Positions 10,603 through 23,632 of a DNA stretch of 64,000 bases are shown in pieces (the first letter of the stretch is position 1; each line of letters opens with the position of its first letter). This DNA is from Trematomus loennbergii. Taxonomy: Eukaryota > Chordata > Actinopteri > Perciformes > Nototheniidae. Location: positions 97,001-161,000 of the forward strand of contig JAAOOA010000610.1 in the NCBI GenBank assembly GCA_012861695.1. Reading direction: 5' to 3'. The notes beneath the pieces are model-generated. The model was not told where the DNA came from, ran no database searches, and worked only from the letters and a program-made list of their open reading frames with translations. A program made the position numbers and the translations under genes.

Positions 10603-13026
10603 CTGTGATTTCTATCTTCCGATCTTCCAGCTGTTTCTCACTGACACCCAGCCTGAGCCCCAACTCTGAAGACAAACATAGTAAATATCTGATTTATTAA
10701 TAACTCATTATCATTTGTGTTAATTAATGTAATCATTTTATTATAGCTCTACCTGTAGTGTTGGTGTAGATGTCTGTCAATCTGGAACCAATTAAGGAAC
10801 GTTGAACAGACTGAACTGAAAACACACAAAACGAATCAGAAACAAAAAATGTGTTATGGCGTACAAATGTAAGAGCCCACAACAGAAACACAAACATGTG
10901 TACCCCTCAAAACATAAAGAAGTGGGTTAAATCATTTGTACATATAAAAAGCTGATGCATAATTCAGTCAGTTAAAAAGTCAAAGAAAGGAGTTCCTCAG
11001 GGAACCTTAGTTGATCTTCTACAGCAGCGGTTCCCAACCTTTTTCAACTCAGCGCCCACTTAAGAATCAAAAAATGTTTCGCGGCCCACATTCAACCATA
11101 AACAATACGGAGGCTAAATAAAGTTCTGATTGGTCAATTCAGAACATGTGACACGTTGTAAATCCAGTAGAACAGACCGCTGTCAAGGACTGTAATGACC
11201 GTTGCTAAGGACTGTAATGACCGTTGCTAAGGACTGTAATGACCGTTGCTAAGGAGGATCAAGAAGGGTTCAAATAAAAAATCTTAATAATGAAAATGTT
11301 TCCACACAAATCATAATGTTTTGCAAATTATTTGGCGGCAAATATTGAATTTACATTTACACCCTTTAATATTTATTTGGGCTTTTAGATGAAGACCGCA
11401 CACAGTTAATAAATACAACAATTCTTCTGGCTAAAATACATATTTTTAAAAGTCAATCAAGGAGTAATCTTAATTTAAGGTGTTTGAAGAGTAGAAAAAA
11501 TACAATTACTTTTGGAAAAAATTATTGCCACAGAAAATCAAGGGGTGGCTTTTTAAAAAAAAAAATTAAAAGATTACAAATTAAAATTATTTGGCGGCCC
11601 CCTTGCAATGCCTTCGCGGACCACTACATTACATCACATTACATCACATGTCACTTGTTAGACGCTTTTATCCAAAGCGACTTACATACTCAATACTGTG
11701 GACAATCCCCACAGGAGCACTTTGGGCTGAAGTGTCTCAGGGACACAACGACATGCTGACTGCAGTGGGGTTTGAACCTGTGACCCCCTGATCCCAACAC
11801 CAAGCCTCTATCCACTGCGCCACACGCCTCCCTAGGGGGCCGCGGCCCACAGGTTGGGAACCACTGTTCTACAGTTTCAATGTAAACAAATTTAGAGTGT
11901 TTTCTGTCTTCAGATCTTCCAGCTGTTTCTCACTGACGTCCAGTCGGACCTCCAGAGCTGAAGAGTCAAATCATTCATGTTTATTCAATGATTTAATAAA
12001 TAATTACTCAAAAAGTTGATATGAAAGAGTTGATGATGTTACCTGCAGTTTGCTGCTCCAGCTGTGTTTCAGTGGATCTCAGTTTGACCTCCAAAGCTGC
12101 AAAATAAAATGATATTTTATAAATGACATTCGTGCATGATTAGCTGATAAGTATTACTTAAAATAAGCTCAATAAGTCAATATAACTCTACCTGTGGTGT
12201 TGTTGTGACTCTCCGTCAGACTGGAATTTATCAAGGAAAGTTGAACCGACTGAACTAAAAACACAATATCAGAACAAAGAAATGTCAACATGTTTTACAC
12301 ATAGAGTAATACATTGAAATACATCTACAGATAGTTTTAAACCTTCAGTTTGACCTTTGTTTTGTGTTTTCATATGGTCCAGCTGTTCCTCACTGGCACT
12401 CAGTCTGACCCCAGCTCTAAAGAGAAGCACAGTAAATATCCTAATCATTAATATAATAAATAACGCTTGTATTAATGAAAATAACAATGTCTGATGGATA
12501 TATCGCATGTACTAAAAACATCCTTTGTTCATGCACTTTTATGTAAAAAGAAACACTTTTTAAATACACATTATAGGATATATTTTATAACACATTGTCT
12601 ATTTGCGACTGAAGATTTCTCCTAAATATACAAAAACTTAAATATCGCCTCATTTATATATTTAAACATAACATATTAGAAAACCTGCTGTGCAAACAAT
12701 TTTTTATAGAAGTAATTAAAGGGGGGAAGTTTAATCTTGAAATTAATTAGTAATTGTTTTCACTTGCCGCTTCCCATTAATATAATAAAATAGAATTATA
12801 CATTCATATAAAACTTCAGTATGTTACCTGTCTTCAGACCTTCCAGTTGTTTCACACCGGCACCCAGTTTGACCTCCAACTCTGAAGAGAAGACAGTAAA
12901 TATCTGTTAGTTTATATCATTTATGAATCCTTGAGGGAAATATTGAAGTAAATCCAACTCAACCTGTAGTGTTGTTGTTGATGTCGGTCAGCCTGGACTC
13001 CATCAAGGAAAATGGAAAAGACTGAA
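10603..13026 (-). CDS. Alternating-exon coiled-coil protein, partial gene
   Basis: A row of small minus-strand exons with good splice sites, all phase 1 at both ends. Type A (63 bp): 12964-13026, 12192-12254, 10753-10815, each coding a VQSVQxSLxxSRLTD-like stretch. Type B (54-63 bp): 12828-12881, 12043-12096, 11904-11957, 10603-10665, coding ELEVKLxxSEKQLEDLKT-like heptads. A longer B-type exon at 12343-12416 lacks one base in a G-run, so it is frameshifted. The B exon at 11904-11957 has lost its donor GT. The products would be a lengthened coiled coil, as in stalks of secreted lectins or C1q-like proteins, but no head domain, signal peptide or start was found. It is probably the middle of a larger gene, possibly decaying. 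Confidence 0.6.
11025..11866. mobile_element. hAT element with exact TSD, inside an intron
   Basis: It starts CAGCGGTTCCCAACC and ends GGTTGGGAACCACTG, flanked by TTCTACAG at 11017-11024 and 11867-11874. This is a classic non-autonomous hAT. It lies between two exons of the minus-strand coiled-coil gene and contains a SINE (11622-11835). Confidence 0.9.
11622..11835 (-). mobile_element. tRNA-derived teleost SINE
   Basis: On the minus strand an A-box-like TGGCGCAGTGGATAGAGG and a B-box GGTTCAAACCCC define a tRNA-related head. Next come a core with TCGCTTTGGATAAAAGCGTC and a tail of (ATGTA)n-type repeats. This order matches the V-SINE/HAmo type of fish SINEs. It is transcribed by RNA polymerase III and moved by a partner LINE. 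It is nested in the hAT element. Confidence 0.85.
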
Positions 13027-13141
13027 CTGAAAACACAAAACAAAATCAGAAACAACAAAGTTATTTTTCTTTTCTCCACAGAAGCCCTTTGAGGAATTAC
13101 ACTTAATAACACGGAGGAACACCAGAAGGACACAGAAACTG

Positions 13142-15015
13142 ATATACACCTGAACATCAGCAGAGAGGACTCTTTAAAGTAGAGACACTACATACTGATA
13201 TACACCTGAACATCAGCAGGAGAGGACTCTTTAAAGTAGAGACACTACATACTGATATACACCTGAACATCAGCAGGAGAGGACTCTTTAAAGTAGAGAC
13301 ACTACATACTGATATACACCTGAACATCAGCAGGAGAGGACTCTTTAAAGTAGAGACACTACATACTGATATACACCTGAACATCAGCAGGAGAGGACTC
13401 TTTAAAGTAGAGACACTACACACTGATATACACCTGAACATCAGCAGGAGAGGACTCTTTAAAGTAGAGACACTACATACTGATATACACCTGAACATCA
13501 TCAGGAGAGGACTCTTTAAAGTAGAGACATTACATACTGATATACACCATAACATCAGCAGGAGAGGACTCTTTAAAGTAGAGACACTACATACTGATAT
13601 ACACCTGAACATCAGCAGGAGAAGACTCTTTAAAGTAGAGACACTACATACTGATATACACCTGAACATCAGCAGGAGAGGACTCTTTAAAGTAGAGACA
13701 CTACATACTGATATACACCTGAACATCAGCAGGAGAGGACTCTTTAAAGTAGAGACACTACATACTGATATACACCTGAACATCAGCAGGAGAGGACTCT
13801 TTAAAGTAGAGACACTACATACTGATATACACCTGGACATCAGCAGGAGAGGACTCTTTAAAGTAGAGACACTACATACTGATATACACCTGAACTCAGC
13901 AGGAGAGGACTCTTTAAAGTAGAGACACTACATACTGATATACACCTGAACATCAGCAGGAGAGGACTCTTTAAAGTAGAGACACTACATACTGATATAC
14001 ACCTGAACATCAGCAGGACAGGACTCTTTAAAGTAGAGACACTACATACTGATATACCTGAACATCAGCAGGAGAGGACTCTTTAAAGCAGAGACACTAC
14101 ATACTGATATACACCTGAACATCAGCAGGAGAGGACTCTTTAAAGTAGAGACACTACATACTGATATACACCTGAACATCAGCAGGAGAGGACTCTTTAA
14201 AGTAGAGACACTACATACTGATATACACCTGAACATCAGCAGGAGAGGACTCTTTAAAGTAGAGACACTACATACTGATAACACCTGAACATCAGCAGGA
14301 GAGGACTCTTTAAAGTAGAGACACTGCATACTGATATACACCTGAACATCAGCAGGAGAGGACTCTTTAAAGTAGAGACACTACATACTGATATACACCT
14401 GAACACCAGCAGGAGAGGACTCTTTAAAGTAGAGACACTACATACTGATATACACCTGAACATCAGCAGGAGAGGACTCTTTAAAGTAGAGACACTACAT
14501 ACTGATATACACCTGAACATCAGCAGGAGAGGACTCTTTAAAGTAGAGACACTACACACTGATATACACCTGAACATCAGCAGGAGAGGACTCTTTAAAG
14601 TAGAGACACTACATACTGATATACACCTGAACATCAGCAGGAGAGGACTCTTTAAAGTAGAGACACTACATACTGATATACACCTGAACATCAGCAGGAG
14701 AGGACTCTTTAAAGTAGAGATACTACATACTGATATACACCTGAACATCAGCAGGAGAGGACTCTTTAAAGTAGAGACACTACGTACTGATATACACCTG
14801 GACATCAGCAGGAGAGGACTCTTTAAAGTAGAGACACTACATACTGATATACACCTGAACATCAGCAGGAGAGGACTCTTTAAAGTAGAGACACTACATA
14901 CTGATATACACCTGAACATCAGCAGGAGAGGACTCTTTAAAGTAGAGACAGTACATACTGATATACACCTGAACATCAGCAGGAGAGGACTCTTTAAAGT
15001 AGAGACACTACATAC
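13142..15015. repeat. 57-bp minisatellite, about 33 units
   Basis: A very regular unit (GAGGACTCTTTAAAGTAGAG plus 37 bp) with few substitutions and rare 1-3-bp deletions. The period is 19 codons, so it gives long repetitive reading frames (FRCISVCSVSTLKSP...) that are not real genes. High identity between units suggests recent expansion or homogenisation. It lies next to the last type A exon of the coiled-coil gene, probably in an intron. Confidence 0.95.
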
Positions 15016-15624
15016 AGGAGCAACACGAGCAGGTGATTTAAAGAGCGTGGATGAAGGTATGGATTGGGTGTCTGATGTTTGCACAGCAGCATCTAAAGGG
15101 CATTTCATTCTTTAAAAAAACTTAATTGGCCATTAAACCGCTTAGTTTAAATATTGAGTTTGTGAATAAGGTAAGAAAACAAATGTGAATGTAGGCATGT
15201 GTGAATGTATTACCTGATAAATACCAAGATTATAAATACTACATACAGTAAACATGTTTTTCTACTGAAGAGACGACTTCTGAAGTTGTTTTTTTATTTT
15301 TTTACTAATTTATAGATATTTTTCAGTCCCTGTTTTCCAACATGCTGAACTGCAGAAAAATAAAAAGTATTGACAAAGTTTAAGGGATTTCTGTGTATTT
15401 TGTGTGAAATGTGGATCATGGGACACCGGGGTTAGATATTTCCATAGAAGGAAGACTCTGTAAATATTAACAGCAGACCCCGACCCATCTACAGGTAAGA
15501 CCTTTATAGATACACAGAGAGGGCAAAAGTACACACATCCTTCACTCAAGTAGAAGTACAGATACTCGTGTTTAAAATACTCTGGTAAAAGTAGAAGTAC
15601 TGACTAAACGTCTTTACTCAAGTT

Positions 15625-18244
15625 TTTTTTATTTTTTTTTTTATTTAACCTTTATTTAACCAGATAAAAACATTGAGATAAAATCTCATTTTCAATGCTG
15701 ACCTGGCCAAGAAGGCAGCAACGTTACACATAACACATAACACAAACATATAAAATACAGAGAACAAAAGAGAAAAAAGCAGTCACTACATTGTGCACAT
15801 TAGGACAATAAAAAAAGTACACTACTTGTTACTGCAAGAGCAGCTGGTGGTGAGGACTTCAGACAACTTCAATTTAAAACATGAATAGAGACAAGTGCCC
15901 TCAGTTTAAGGCGTGATTGAAGGTCATTCCAAGACCAAGGACCATAATAAGAAAGACTCCTTTTTCCAGCCTCAGTCCGTACAGCAGGTACCTGGAACCG
16001 TATCCAGGCACTGGATCTGAGGTTGTAAGAGTCACAAACTGGGCAAATCTGACACATATGTAGAGTGGAAGCTTACCTAAAATGGCTTTATACATTAATA
16101 AAAACCAGTGCTGCATCCTACGCATAGTAAGTGAGGACCATCCAGTTAGGCTATACAGTGTGCAATGATGAGTCCTATAGGGTGCATTTGATATATAACG
16201 CAGTGCAGCATGGTAAAGTGGGTCAAGTTTGGCCAAAACAGTGGGACAGGCAAATCTATAAATGGTATCACCGTAGTCCAGCTGGGACAGGAATAAGCCA
16301 GAGACCAACCTTTTACGGGATGAAATTGAAAAACAACATTTAAATCTGAAAAGGAAGCCAAGAGTGAATTTCAATTTCTTTGTTAAAACTTCAATATGGT
16401 GTTTAAAGTTCAGATTACTGTCCAACCAAAAGCCCAGATATTTGTAGGTATCAACAAACTCAACAGAAACGCCATCAAGGGTGTCAATGGAGAGGCAAGA
16501 GGAGGACGCTGACTTGGGAGCAAAAAGCATTGCTTTGGTTTTCTTACTGTTCAATAGCAGTTTAGAATCAAGAAGCGCATGCTGCAGCGTGATAAAATCT
16601 GATTTTAAATTGGAAACGGCCATATCCAGAGAAGGAGCACACGAGTATACAATAGTGTCATCAGCATACATATGATAGGTAGAAAATTGCATCTGATTAC
16701 AAATATTGTTTACATATAATAAAAAGAGCAAGGGCCCCAAGATAGAGCCCTGTGGAACTCCCTTCTCCAAGGTGACAGGGTCAGAGACAGTACTACCCAA
16801 CCTGACGCATTGAGTACGGTCGGTTAGATAACTCTGAAACCAGCAAATGGCATTGTGACCGAAACGAGACACCAACATAACATTAGACATAATGTGGTGA
16901 TCTACAGTGTCAAATGCTTTGGCTAGGTCAATAAACAATGCAACACAAACTGATTTCTTATCCAAAGCAGCCTTAATATCGTCTAAGACTTTCAGACTGG
17001 CAGTCACAGTACTGTGCTTTGATCTGAATCCAGATTGCATAGGGTTAAGGATGTTGTGTGAATTTAAAAAAAGTTTTAGCTGAGTAGAAACAAGGGACTC
17101 AAGAATCTTTGATAACACAGAAAGATTTGAGATAGGACGATAGTTATTCAACTCCGTGGGATCACCAGCTTTCAAGAGGGGCGATACCAGAGCTTGCTTC
17201 CACACAGCTGGCAGTGTGTGAGTGGACAGGGAGAGATTAAAAATATCAGTTACTGGTTGTGCTATCATCTGAGCTGCAATTTTTAAAAAGAACGGGTCAA
17301 GGCCGTCAGGCCCGGCAGACTTTTTAGGATCAATCGAGTGCAAACCCTGTAAGACTTCAGAGACCGAGAAATAAGCGAAATCAAAAACAGGGGAGTTCAA
17401 CTCTTGACTATGGCTGTGAGTACGACCATTTAGAGAGTCATGACTTTGCTCATCAAAAATGTGACCAGCCTTTTTGAAGTGAGCATTAAAGGCATTAGAC
17501 ATACCATCTGAATCTGAAATAAAAGAATCACTGACCTTCAGTTTTTGTGGGAAACTAGAAACCTTCTTGTTCTGAAGTGATTTAATTGTTTTCCAGAATT
17601 TGGAATGGTCATTAAAACAATCAGTGGTTAAGCTCAGATAGTAATCAGCTTTAGCTTTTTTAATAAGGGCAGAACATTTATTTCTGAGGACACGAAAAAG
17701 AAGCCAGTCATCACTAGTGTTAGACTTTCTAGCTAAGGACCATTGCTTATTTCGATCATGAATGAGATCAGATAGTTCTCTAGTAAACCATGGAGTGTTC
17801 CTATTCTTAACTCTGAATTTTCTAAGGGGGGCATGTCTATTAATAATCGATAAAAAGTGATCAATAAAAAATTGGACGGCAACATCAACAGATGGAATTA
17901 ACGCTGTGAAGTGCCATTTAACCTCCGCCAGATCGTGTAGGAAAGCCTGCTCAGAGAAGTGTTTGAAGCAGCGCCTGAGCACAATAAGGCCCTTGGCTTT
18001 GGGCAACTTAGTGCCTAACGCAAGCGATAGTGCAATGGTCACTGATATCATTAGGAAAAACACCAACAGACACATACTTATGAGCTGCATTTGTTAGAAT
18101 GACATCTATAAGGGTATCGTTATTGGGTTTGGCAGGGTTTATTCTAGTGGGACTATCAATAAGCTGAGTTAAGTTCAAAGAATCACAAACCTGCTTAAAC
18201 TGTGAAGATTTATCACTTAACCAGTCCCAATTTAAATCACCCAA
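15625..18244 (-). mobile_element. 5'-truncated non-LTR retrotransposon (LINE)
   Basis: Minus strand. The truncated start keeps the end of an APE endonuclease (MGDLNWDW..., later DISDHCTIACV). A frameshift near 18050 separates this from a 729-residue frame with the reverse transcriptase: KSAGPDGLDPFFLK, NNYRPISNLSVLSKILE, FIDLAKAFDTVDH, KGVPQGSILGPLLF, and the catalytic YADD near residue 475. The 3' end has TTATTTAACC-type sequence and an A-rich tail (15625-15645). It resembles the Rex1/L2/CR1-like group of fish LINEs, but the clade is not certain. It is inactive because of truncation and frameshift. It sits inside the hAT-like element. Confidence 0.9.
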
Positions 18245-18464
18245 TAAATGATTCAGAAGAAAACTTCTAAGTCAAAGTAAAGAGGGCTTTGAAATGTACT
18301 TCAGTAAAAAGTACCCATAACTAGCAGCTGTTTTAAAGAGTACCTGACCTCCCTTTATATTAATAGAACAATAATGTCATTGTTAGCTAATGAATGTTTC
18401 CATGCTGAACAACGGCAACATGACAACGTTTCCATTGGTCCCTCTTCTTTAGAGAAGACCAGAG

Positions 18465-18660
18465 GCCTGTACTACGAAGCTGGTTCAACCTAACTGGATA
18501 TGTTGGAGTTAGCCGGTTGGCCCAATCCAAAACATACGCGCTCTCTCTAAGCTGTACTACGACGCTGGTTATCAAGTGGATCGCTCAAGCCAGCCGTGTC
18601 CTATCTAGTTAGGTGCGCGTTCACATGAAAGGGGTGGTATTTGGAGCATTCAAATCAATA
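18465..18660 (+). mobile_element. Harbinger-like element end (AGAGGCCTGTACTACGAAGC family)
   Basis: AGAGGCCTGTACTACGAAGC and the following 180 bp match, in inverted form, the right end of the element at 42976-44069. Only one end is present. Confidence 0.6.
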
Positions 18661-18724
18661 GGCACGCAATGACTCTAAATAATAATGATCACGCCACCAA
18701 ACACACATTCAAACTAAAGGAACC

Positions 18725-19695
18725 AGCCTGTTTGGGAAATGTGAGAAGTAGAAAGTACAGGTATTTGTGTTCAACATGTAAGAAGTAGAAAGTACAGGTA
18801 TTTGGGTTCAACATGTAAGAAGTAGAAAGTACAGGTATTTGTGTTCAACATGTAAGAAGTAGAAAGTACAGGTATTTGGGTTCAACATGTAAGAAGTAGA
18901 AAGTACAGGTATTTGTGTTCAACATGTAAGAAGTAGAAAGTACAGGTATTTGTGTTCAACATGTAAGAAGTAGAAAGTACAGGTATTTGTGTTCAACATG
19001 TAAGAAGTAGAAAGTACAGGTATTTGGGTTCAACATGTAAGAAGTAGAAAGTACAGGTATTTGAGTTCAACATGTGAGAAGTAGAAAGTACAGGTATTTG
19101 TGTTCAACATGTAAGAAGTAGAAAGTACAGGTATTTGGGTTCAACATGTGAGAAGTAGAAAGTACAGGTATTTGTGTTCAACATGTAAGAAGTAGAAAGT
19201 ACAGGTATTTGGGTTCAAAATGTAAGAAGTAGAAAGTACAGGTATTTGTGTTCAACATGTAAGAAGTAGAAAGTACAGGTATTTGGGTTCAAAATGTAAG
19301 AAGTAGAAAGTACAGGTATTTGGGTTCAACATGTAAGAAGTAGAAAGTACAGGTATTTGGGTTCAACATGTAAGAAGTAGAAAGTACAGGTATTTGGTTT
19401 CAACATGTAAGAAGTAGAAGTAAGACAGGTATTTGGGTTCAAAATGTAAGAAGTAGAAAGTACAGGTATTTGTGTTCAACATGTAAGAAGTAGAAAGTAC
19501 AGGTATTTGTTCAACATGTAAGAAGTAGAAAGTACAGGTATTTGGGTTCAAAATGTAAGAAGTAGAAAGTACAGGTATTTGGGTTCAACATGTAAGAAGT
19601 AGAAAGTACAGGTATTTGGGTTCAACATGTGAGAAGTAGAAAGTACAGGTATTTGTGTTCAATGTGAGAAGTAGAAAGTACAGGTATTTGTGTTA
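18725..19695. repeat. 37-bp minisatellite, about 25 units
   Basis: Units of CAACATGTAAGAAGTAGAAA plus GTACAGGTATTTGKGTT. The unit resembles internal sequence of the surrounding hAT family, so the array probably grew from the element itself. Confidence 0.9.
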
Positions 19696-19830
19696 AGTAG
19701 TGGAGTAAAGTACTGATACCAGAACATGTACTTAAGTACAGCAACAAAGTATTTGTACTCCACTACTTCCCACCTCTGTAGATACAGTTTGTTTGAGGCA
19801 GGTAACTGGTCTGGGATCAGATGAACTCAC

Positions 19831-21171
<1,341 letters not shown>

Positions 21172-21544
21172 TTATACAATACAGCTTTATTTTTGTAAAT
21201 ACCTTTAAAACCTCCAAACTAAAGTGCACAGAGAAATCAATGAATTAATACATCTCGAAGTGAAGGTTTGTTTGAATTTCTTTGTGTTGAAATGAGATAT
21301 ATACACTAAAGAAACTTGCAAAGATATTGAATTAGAAGGAGCTACTGTCTAAGAAGCAGCTACTGTCTAAACTAAATGCTGCGGTGATGAACACCATATC
21401 ATGGATTATCAAGGATTCTCTCTGAAACAGTATGGAGCTCAAAGGCTTTCTCTCTTGCCGGTTATACCACAAGGTGAGTTCCTTTTTATTTCCTGCTTCT
21501 TCACACACATGCTCTCCAGTACAGGTTAGCTCTGAGTGTTAGCG

Positions 21545-21832
21545 ATGCTAATGTAAACACCGACCATATTACGTCCAAAACAGTCGGGCATTGTTTCTGA
21601 TAGCAACGTTTCTGATAGGCCCGTGGGTCCACATTTCAGATATTACGTCATATCGGACGCAAATCTGGATCAGCTCCGTTGTAGCCCCGTTTTTAGAGAT
21701 TTGGGTACGGAGGAAAAGAGAGAGGGTTTTATTTTCTGACGCTGCGTGAGGTCCCTGACACACCGGGGACACATGTTGATGAAGAGAAGACATCAAAAAG
21801 TGACTTTTGCAGGATAGGTCCCTTTAAAGTAT
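21545..21832 (-). repeat. Fragment of TTAAAGGGACCTAT... element
   Basis: It ends AGGATAGGTCCCTTTAAAG and shares the middle part (CCAAATCTCTAAA, GGGGACACATG) with the intact element at 54973-55447. One end only. Confidence 0.55.
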
Positions 21833-22396
21833 ATTTAAACTTGGTCGCCCGCAGGGGCAACGTGAGTCGCCCGCGGGGCATGTTCTAAAAATAGCTCGCC
21901 AAGCAAATCCAAAATGTGTAAAATACACAAAACAAAAAAGGAAATGTAATTCAAAGAATCTACCCTATGCATAAACGAAACCTAAATCATAGCGAACTCT
22001 ATCTACTTACTACAACTCTATATCTATCTAACTCCTCCCCCCACCCCCACAATGAATATCGACCAATCACGTTCTTGCTTGATTTGCGGGACCAGCGTTG
22101 CAGTCGGGAAGAAAAGGCACCTCCCCGCTGATTTTCCTTCTGGCAGAATCTACACAACACATCAGCCCCATTGAGCAGCCTATCATGCAGCCTATACAGC
22201 ACATGAGGGGCAGAGCTTTACTCTGTGTGCTGCAACTTGCATATATATTTATTGCACTTGACGCACACACACGCATGGCGTCATGTCCCCCGCTCTTTTC
22301 GAAATCCCGTTTGTGTCCCCCCACTTTACAAATATGTTTATTATTATTTTTTAACGCAAGCCGTCGATCGCCACGGAGGAGCACACAGCCTCTGTG

Positions 22397-22398
<2 letters not shown>

Positions 22399-22484
<86 letters not shown>

Positions 22485-22489
22485 AGAGC
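22399..22489. repeat. (GA)n microsatellite
   Basis: About 90 bp of GAGA with single-base interruptions. Arg/Glu reading frames through it are not genes. Confidence 0.95.
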
Positions 22490-22861
22490 TGGGGGAGGGA
22501 GGGAGGAGGGAGAGAGAGCTAGGGAGAGCATACCTTTATCTATTTAATATAGATAAAGTAAGAAATCATTCCAATGTGTATAGGACAGTAAAAAAAAACA
22601 GTTTGAAAGGAGAGTGATTAGTAAATAAGCATAAATAAAAAGAAAGAATGCTAACTAGGTAACATAAGATAAGAATAAACCAGTTTAAGTGATTTGTTAT
22701 GGTTGTGATCATATTCTAAAGATGTTTGGATTATTGAAAAGTATACAGCTCTCTTTCATCTGAGTGTTGAGAGCTGTTTCCATCAATTCATGCTGTGCTC
22801 AAAGTGCTCCAGATTGATGCTTTTCACTTCAACATTTAAAAATAATCTTCCCGGGGGTGCA

Positions 22862-23390
22862 TGCCCCCTGACCCCCCTAGAGGAGGTGAGGATCCCCCTA
22901 GAGGAGGTGAGGATCCCCCGAGGAGGTGAGGACCCCCCTAGAGGAGGTGAGGATCCCCCTAGAGGAGGTGAGGCCCCCCCTAGAGGAGGTGAGGCCCCCC
23001 CTAGAGGAGGTGAGGATCCCCCTAGAGGAGGTGAGGCCCCCCCTAGAGGAGGTGAGGATCCCCCTAGAGGAGGTGAGGCCCCCCCTAGAGGAGGTGAGGT
23101 GAGGCCCCCCCTAGAGGAGGTGAGGACCCTCCTAGAGGAGGTGAGGACCCCCCTAGAGGAGGTGAGGACCCCCCTAGAGGAGGTGAGGCCCCCCCTAGAG
23201 GAGGTGAGGATCCCCCTAGAGGAGGTGAGGCCCCCCCTAGAGGAGGTGAGGACCCCCCTAGAGGAGGTGAGGTGAGGCCCCCCCTAGAGGAGGTGAGGAC
23301 CCCCCTAGAGGAGGTGAGGACCCCCCTAGAGAAGGTGAGGCCCCCCCTAGAGGAGGTGAGGACCCCCCTAGAGGAGGTGAGGCCCGTCCA
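22862..23390. repeat. 21-bp GC-rich minisatellite (CCCCCCTAGAGGAGGTGAGG)
   Basis: About 24 units of 20-26 bp. A single copy of this motif occurs in the hAT elements at about 7305 and 60778, and inverted at 48252 and 36878. The array therefore arose by amplification of an element-internal sequence. Confidence 0.9.
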
Positions 23391-23632
23391 CCCCCAAATA
23401 AAGCAGGTTAAAATAATTAGATAGCATACATGTTCTTTTAGTAAACACTGCAAACGGGTCCCACAGACCCAAACAGCACACAAAGGTTAAAGGTCAGCAT
23501 ATCATAATGTTAAAATGTGCTAAATATATACACTGCAAAAAAGAAAGAACAAGAGGAGTAAAAGTAGCCCCCGACATGTTTTATTTTAAAAGTAGCCCTC
23601 ACCCTAAAAAGGTTGGTGACCCCTGATCTAGA

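Larger units (their letters stand above)
15515..19778. mobile_element. hAT-like element holding a LINE and a minisatellite
   Basis: TAGATACA is duplicated exactly at 15507-15514 and 19779-19786. The right end CACCTCTG with AGTGGAGTAC-type inner sequence and the left end CAGAGAGGGC match the common fish family that begins CAGAGGTGGG. The original element has been filled by a LINE (15625-18244), a Harbinger-like end (about 18465-18660) and a 37-bp minisatellite. No hAT transposase was seen. Confidence 0.75.
21840..23632. mobile_element. hAT-like composite region
   Basis: The right end AAAAGGTTGGTGACCCCTG is a standard hAT terminus. The left part GTCGCCCGCAGGGG-like sequence could be its partner. 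Inside are a (GA)n tract, a segment shared with the 47960-type hAT element (about 22570-22860) and a 21-bp minisatellite. Exact limits and TSD are not clear. Confidence 0.4.

Noticed and set aside
11740..11835. A genuine tRNA gene on the minus strand
   Set aside because: A and B boxes are present, but the sequence continues into a SINE core and tail and lacks a plausible full cloverleaf.
13142..15015. CRISPR-like array or secreted repeat protein
   Set aside because: There are no unique spacers; the whole 57-bp unit repeats. The frames are open only because 57 is a multiple of three.
22790..23275. Proline/glycine-rich coding sequence
   Set aside because: It is the 21-bp minisatellite derived from a transposon.
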